A DNA stretch of 44,246 nt. Origin: Pseudomonas sp. SST3 (GTDB lineage Bacteria; Pseudomonadota; Gammaproteobacteria; Pseudomonadales; Pseudomonadaceae). Positions within the stretch are counted from its first letter, which is position 1. The number at the start of each line of letters is the position of its first letter. The notes under the pieces are model-generated. The model worked only from the letters and a program-made list of their open reading frames with translations. It was not told the DNA's origin and did not search any database. The DNA is taken from contig NZ_QORI02000029.1 in assembly GCF_003325755.1 (NCBI RefSeq), positions 1-44,246 of the forward strand, given 5' to 3'. Positions 43,543 through 44,246 of this stretch are shown piece by piece. The position numbers were made by a program, and so were the translations under genes.

Positions 43543-43750
43543 TGAAATTGCCAGTCCGGGATCGCTGTCTATACTCCGATCGTAAGCGTACCGTTTGAAT
43601 CCGACTGCGCGTGCAAAGCGAGGACTGGCAACCAGGAATTGGGGGGAGCCAGATCAGAGCGTAGCCAGGTCGTCGTAGCGAGCGTTTGCTCTGCTCTTCG
43701 ACCGGACAGGCAGTCGGCGGGATAACAAGAACCATAAGGGGAACCCGCTA

Positions 43751-44246
43751 ATGTCGCGACATCCACGAGTCTGGATGGGGATTGGGCTGTGGTCGCTATT
43801 CGGTCAGGCCCAGGCGGCCTGGGACGTGAATATGCGGGCCGGTGTAACGGACGTCAGTCGCTCGGTATTCGATCTGCACATGACCATCTTCTGGATCTGC
43901 GTGATCATCGGCGTGCTGGTGTTTGCGGTGATGTTCTGGTCGATGTTCGCCCACCGCCGCTCCAAGCGGCTCGAGTCGGCGCATTTCCATGAGAACACCC
44001 GAGTCGAGGTGCTCTGGACGGTCATACCTCTGCTTATCCTGGTGGGCATGGCAGTGCCGGCAACGCGCACCCTGATCCATATCTACGATGCGTCCGAGTC
44101 GGATGTGGACATCCAGATCACCGGCTATCAGTGGAAGTGGCACTACAAATATCTGGGTGAGGACGTCGAGTTCTTCAGCAACCTCACCACGCCGCGCGAT
44201 GAGATCAACAATCTAGCCCCCAAGGGCGAGAACTATCTGCTTGAGG
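43751..44246 (+). CDS. coxB: Cytochrome c oxidase subunit II, 5' part (cut by the window edge)
   Basis: The first 165 codons are present. A signal peptide (about residues 1-22, ending QAQA) is followed by two transmembrane segments (about 45-65 and 87-103), the second of which includes VEVLWTVIPLLILVGMAVPA, a hallmark of subunit II. ITGYQWKWHYKY begins the periplasmic cupredoxin domain. The CuA ligands lie beyond the window. It is part of the aa3-type terminal oxidase that accepts electrons from cytochrome c. AAGGGG precedes ATG 43751; coxA and further genes are expected downstream. Confidence 0.95.
   Translation, partial: MSRHPRVWMGIGLWSLFGQAQAAWDVNMRAGVTDVSRSVFDLHMTIFWICVIIGVLVFAVMFWSMFAHRRSKRLESAHFHENTRVEVLWTVIPLLILVGMAVPATRTLIHIYDASESDVDIQITGYQWKWHYKYLGEDVEFFSNLTTPRDEINNLAPKGENYLLE

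Overview
The window is GC-rich chromosomal DNA from a gamma-proteobacterium of the Pseudomonadaceae, most likely the Pseudomonas/Stutzerimonas group. The basis is the trpI-trpBA divergon, the prlC-yheV pair, a PA0069-type radical SAM gene behind a near-consensus LexA box, the start of a coxB operon, and many REP-type palindromes with a matching RAYT transposase. The assignment rests on recognised proteins and recalled gene order; no search was run. Nearly all of it is ordinary, densely packed chromosome, with about 40 protein genes, no rRNA or tRNA seen and no CRISPR array.

Layout. 1-337: a broken minus-strand PAAR-protein remnant, then repeat-like DNA. 806-1890: a two-gene nicotinamide-riboside salvage operon (pnuC plus a NadR-type kinase). 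2378-9580: single genes, namely a small membrane protein, a YdgA-like protein with a clear terminator, an exported 5'-nucleotidase, a DUF4126 membrane protein, a GSP17M-like stress protein and a YghU-type glutathione transferase. 9763-10745: a RAYT transposase gene inside a cluster of REP palindromes. 10749-13796: trpBA and divergent trpI. 14032-15423: an exported subtilase.

15457-22531 is the most distinctive locus. galE is divergent from a tightly overlapping operon of a GT-B glycosyltransferase, UDP-galactopyranose mutase (glf, carrying an apparent single-base frameshift), a signal-less clan GH-A glycosidase, a fused ABC exporter and a KTSC-domain protein. Read together, UDP-Glc would go to UDP-Gal (GalE), then UDP-Galf (Glf), then transfer to an acceptor (glycosyltransferase), then export (ABC protein). 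This looks like a compact galactofuranose glycoconjugate system whose product is unknown to me.

22916-30368: dodecin, a CPA1 antiporter, a repeat block with a potential G-quadruplex, an LLM flavin oxidoreductase, two tandem paralogous lipoproteins, a divergent lipoprotein aminopeptidase, and a two-gene operon of different ferritin-like proteins. 30547-39217: PhoD-like phosphatase, HAD phosphatase, gamma carbonic anhydrase-like protein, AraC regulator with a divergent SBF-like transporter, then a prlC-yheV-DUF1835 run. 39352-44246: an exported unknown protein, an acyltransferase-3 membrane protein, the LexA-box-preceded radical SAM gene, more REPs, a small membrane protein, and the 5' end of coxB, cut by the window edge.

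Two conserved genes (the PAAR gene and glf) carry single-base frameshifts, so either local gene decay or consensus sequencing errors should be considered.
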